NCBI RefSeq assembly: GCF_001540865.1
Contig: NC_033622.1
Location: 11,051,331 to 11,115,330, forward strand
Reading direction: 5' to 3'
Source of the DNA: Ananas comosus
Taxonomy: Eukaryota > Streptophyta > Magnoliopsida > Poales > Bromeliaceae
DNA: 64,000 bases
Shown here: piece by piece, positions 60,350-64,000 of the stretch
Layout of the letters: each line of letters begins with the position of its first letter
Position numbering within the stretch: position 1 is the stretch's first letter
Program-made: the position numbers and the translations under genes
Notes under the pieces: generated by a model
Told to the model about the DNA's origin: nothing
Seen by the model: only the letters and a program-made list of their open reading frames with translations
Databases searched by the model: none

Positions 60350-61105
60350 GGAGTTGTGAATTTACAATTCTATAAAATAGGGGGAAAAACTAGTTGTTTT
60401 TCTAATGGTGTAAAAAATACTATATTTTATCCATACAGTAAAAAGAGAGTAAAAAATTCTATAGTATTCAAGATTTCATGCCAATCTATTATAACAAAAT
60501 ATAAAAATCTGATTTCAATTCTTCCAATATCTAATTTTATATGCATTAATATTAAACTCTATACTAAAGGAGAAATCAAACACGTTTCGTCGTTAGCAAT
60601 GTCGCCTTCTTTCGCATAGATTTTTTATGTGTAAGTTTTTTTTTTTCCTTTCTCTATCGTGATCATAAAATTTAAATTAATATGATAAAAAATGTGTTCA
60701 CGTGAGTTCACAGTGAGTTCACATTTGTTCAATTACTGTACCTCTCCATCCTCTCTCTCTCTCTTTCTTTCAACTCATCTTCATCTCTAACTAACCCACC
60801 CCCTATTTCAGCTTGATTGAAGGAGGTAATTAGGTAGTAGAGATCTGGCCAAAAAAAAAAAGAGAAAAGGAGAGTAAAGGGAAGAAACCTATCTACATCT
60901 CTACCTGCCCCTCTCCCCTGTTTCGGCTTGATAATAGACATCCGGCACACAAAAAGTAAAAAAAAAAAAAAAGGAAAAAAAAAATCCTTGGCTCCTCTTC
61001 CTCCTGCCCTTTCTAATTGACAAATTTTTAATATAAATTTTCATTCCCTTTTCCTTTCTCCTATTTTTCTCATCTTTCCATATTTCTTAAGCGCAAATAT
61101 TATGG
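60350..61105 (-). repeat. Inverse copy of the segment at 50418-51210
   Basis: This is the inverse complement of that segment, in the same order of phrases, with indels in the A/T and CT runs. It is cut on the right just before the Helitron terminus at 61112. Confidence 0.7.
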
Positions 61106-61111
61106 AAACTA

Positions 61112-61145
61112 GTGTTGAATTCGCGCTTCACCGCGGACAGTTTTA
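61112..61145 (-). mobile_element. Probable Helitron 3' terminus on the minus strand
   Basis: Minus-strand reading gives CGCGGTGAAGCGCG, a gap of about ten bases, then CTAG and a flanking T. The stem is weaker (CGCG/CGCG) than in the other copies. The element should extend to the right; its 5' end was not found. Confidence 0.45.
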
Positions 61146-62044
61146 ACATCAATATTTTAATATAAATTTTAATATATAATAATTATAAAAAATAAGAAAA
61201 AATAAAATTAAATATCAATACATATATATGTAAGAAAAAGCAAAAGAATAATAGCCAAAAATGAATTACTATGCAAAAATAAGATGGAATAAAAACAAAA
61301 TATGTAATTATGAACTATGCAAAATATATATTTAGCTTGATTGATTACTAAGTATTTTAATACATATATAAGTATTTTGGATTGATAACAAACTATGTAA
61401 TTTTTTTATTTTTAAAGAATAGTAGCCTTTTTTTTANATTTTGGATTGATAACAAACTATGTAATTTTTTTATTTTTAAAGAATAGTAGCCTTTTTTTAT
61501 TTTATTTTTTAAATCTTTTTGTTTGTTTTTTTTTTTTTTTAGTGCTCTTCTTTTCTTTTTTCTACCTTCTCTTAACTTTTTTTTTATGTGTGCAACCTGT
61601 GAAGTGTGTGCACCGGCTTGTTTTCCGGAAAAGTGAACAAAGGAAAAACGAAAAGATTTAAATAAATAAATAAGAAAGTGTAGGCGTTGGAAATTTATTA
61701 GGGATGCAATTTTTTTATCTTTTTTTTATTTTGTATTTTTTTTTTACTATATATTTCTTAACAATGAGTAAAGAAATATATAGTACAATAGATAACGGTT
61801 CTCAGAGATAAAAATGTTCATGCTTTCCGGGTACCCACAGGTACCCGGTTAATTACGCCATTTTTAGTACATGCAGACCACCTCCGATTAAAATGGTCAT
61901 AAAAAAATACCCTCTTCTAAACAATAATATTAATATATTTTTTTTGTTAAACCGTAATAATAATAATAATAATAATAATAGTATGTGCCAGGTGTGTATT
62001 ATATACATTTATTTAACACCTATATATATATATATATACACTAA
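61116..62044. other. AT-rich region with an N-flanked duplication and (TAA)n
   Basis: A 64-base sequence starting attttggattgataacaaac occurs on both sides of a single N at 61437 (61374 and 61438). A (TAA)n microsatellite lies at 61952-61980. No gene was seen. Confidence 0.6.
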
Positions 62045-63688
62045 TCTATGAATCCCCAATATTTTGCTGATGTGGCGTGACCTCCTTCTCCCAAAACCTC
62101 TCCCTCCTCATCTCCCAACCCCCAAGACCCCTCATCTTTCAAAACCGCTCTCTCCTTATCTCCCAACCCTCGAGACCCCTCCCCCTCCTTAATAGAATCA
62201 TTAATTAGTAAAATAATACTTCATATTTAATTAAGAGATTAATCATCATTATTAATCAAATTGCTCATAAACTGCTATAATACTAAGCACCTAATTAATT
62301 CAATAAACTGTCGACCCATACTTATGTCTCATATGGGGCCACGCAATTGAACCTAGATATACTATAAGAATATGCCTGTAACATTAAAATTTTGCCAATT
62401 AAAAGTAACAGTCATTTAGAGCTCGTGGCTATTATTTATCTAATTAGTGTTCTTTATTTTTATTTGAATAGGGATTTGGATTTAATTGACTTCTTTTTAA
62501 AGCATCCGAGAGAGCCCCTTTTTAATTTTTGTATGCAACGTGCATAAATTTGCAATTACAATTGCGTTTTACGAGTAGTTATCTTGGTGTGCATTATGCA
62601 GGTGAACATCACTCCTTAATGCAGATACATATTATCTTCATTGTGCCCGTGAGGAGAACCTCTTCTCCCTCGCCCGCCACCTCACTTCCCTCGCCGACCT
62701 CGTGTCGATGCGCACCTATTCTCTCCTTTGTCGCCCCTCTCCTCTTCTCCTTCCTCCTCAATCGTCCTTTTACTGATTTGTGTGCTCTTTTTCAGACTTT
62801 TGTTTGCCAATTAGTTTAATTTTTTTCGCTTTTAATGCTCATTTAAATTTGTGCTTATTTTAGCTTTGTCATTGAGATAATATATGTCATAAAAATTAAC
62901 TTGGTATAAGTTTATTGTATAAACTTATTACCATTAGTAATAGATTTGTTTTTTTTTAAATGCAAATGACATTGTATTCAAATGATATTGTTCTTTTGAG
63001 CATTTTGTCAAATAAGTGTTCCTTTTAGTGTATTAATTTTCTAACAAATTTATGAGAGTAGTGATTATTATTTTGATTTAAGTCGTGGATAGAGGCTACA
63101 ACTTCTAATAATATTATTTTTCAATTTTTTTTGTTGTACATTACTGTTCATGAATTAGTTATTTGAGTTACACAAAAATTGATGGAGTAAAATTATCAAA
63201 AAATTGATTAAATTAGCATTTGCATCAACAAACTAAACATAGTATATAGATTGTTGACTTATAAATATATGAAAAGTGGGCTTTACAATTTAACGATAGT
63301 TAAAAACTAACTATTATTATTTTTAAATTTATTTGTATGACTATCATATATTCCTTCATACTTTTTCTTCTATTTTTTTACATTTCGTATTAATTCTCTG
63401 ATGGCACGACAATTTAGATGTCCATAGACAAATGCAATAATAATTAGTTTTTAAGAAAAATCTAATTTGAATTAGAAAAGATGATAGGATAGATAAATAT
63501 CTTTATATGATTAGTTAAATGTGAATTTGAGTATCTTTAGTTTTTCTTTCATTATTTATTATCCTTCATAATATTTTAAATATTTCTTCTATTTTTTTTT
63601 AACGTTTTTATTTGTTTGTTAAATCTGTAGTCTGTAGAATTTTACTAAAATATTTTTACCCGTCGCATCGCGCGGGTCCCTACGCTAG
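62045..63688 (+). mobile_element. Non-autonomous Helitron, complete ends, 1.64 kb
   Basis: The 5' end TCTATGAATCCCCAATATTT, followed by gctgatgtggc, has a flanking A at 62044. The 3' end has an ACCCG...CGGGT stem, tccctacg and CTAG at 63685-63688, then T. The A|T insertion site and termini agree with plant Helitrons. The interior has a CT-rich segment (62655-62790) whose short ORF shows no known motif. No Rep/helicase is present. It is a different subfamily from the copies at 51336 and 57100, since the 5' sequence differs after TCTAT. Confidence 0.75.
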
Positions 63689-64000
63689 TATATATATTAA
63701 TTATGGAAGATAAAATAAAATTAATTAAAAAAAAAACTGTAAATAAGTCTCATTATAAAATATTATAATACAAAAGAAAATTATGAGGTACACTTTAAAG
63801 TAAGCAAACAAAACACTCCACTCTTTTTTTTATTTTCTTTCTTACTCCCGAAGCAACCAGGCTGGTTGATAGGTGCGACCTCTAGTTGAGCAGCGACTCG
63901 AGTTGAGCGACCTCTAGTTGAGCAGCGACTCAAGTTGAGCGGCGACGTCGGCGATGGCAACGGATGCGGCTCAAGGGGTGTCAAGTGACTTGGGCGGTGG
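63689..64000. other. Flank of the Helitron, with a short tandem repeat
   Basis: A 32-base unit (gcgacctctagttgagcagc, then gactcgagttga) is repeated at 63875 and 63907. GC content rises towards the window edge, where a minus frame (63781-63984) is open. It is too short and motif-poor to call a gene. Confidence 0.5.

Overview
The window is nuclear DNA from a seed plant, almost certainly an angiosperm. It is AT-rich, has intron-bearing genes with GT-AG junctions, and carries plant gene families (a type-B cytokinin response regulator, an F-box/DUF295 protein, a plastid-type DUF1279 protein). It also has a dense load of plant transposons: solo LTRs, a TRIM, Helitrons, a CACTA element, a tRNA-derived SINE and MITEs. 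The species cannot be fixed from sequence alone. It is a draft assembly with three multi-base N gaps (565, 19 and 100 bases) and at least six single Ns.

Only two intact protein genes can be reconstructed. The first (1413-9555, minus) is a five-exon, 510-residue divergent type-B response regulator. Its receiver and GARP DNA-binding domains are separated from the C-terminal exon by a 5.9 kb intron that holds LTR and SINE insertions. The second (14974-18104, plus) is a nine-exon, 204-residue DUF1279/FAM210-like membrane protein with an N-terminus resembling a plastid transit peptide; its frame requires a 10-base microexon. A third locus (42586-43696, plus) is an F-box/DUF295 gene broken by one frameshift.

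Layout: 1-460 is a triplet-type low-complexity tract; 1.4-9.6 kb is the response regulator; 10.1-12.5 kb holds MITEs and a SINE; 15-18.1 kb is the DUF1279 gene; 20-22 kb is AT-rich with MITE-like pieces; 22.7-25.7 kb is a large inverted duplication centred on two outward-facing Helitron 3-prime ends; 26-31 kb has gaps, MITEs and a Helitron-family copy; 31.6-36.2 kb is a 3.2 kb solo LTR (family A) containing a 1.4 kb solo LTR (family B); 36.5-40.4 kb is minisatellite DNA ending at an LTR terminus; 42.6-43.7 kb is the broken F-box gene; 44.5-48.9 kb is the reciprocal nest (A inside B); 50-61 kb has Helitron-family copies, one carrying fragments of an SC35-type splicing-factor RRM and a CACTA insertion, plus a complete 483 bp TRIM; 62.0-63.7 kb is a complete non-autonomous Helitron.

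The genes do not form a functional cluster. No CRISPR, operon-like or secondary-metabolite cluster was seen. The main interest is the transposon archaeology: reciprocal LTR nesting, exon capture by a Helitron, the TRIM and the inverted duplication. The response regulator is also unusual, with an altered acidic pocket and a one-residue-short GARP domain.
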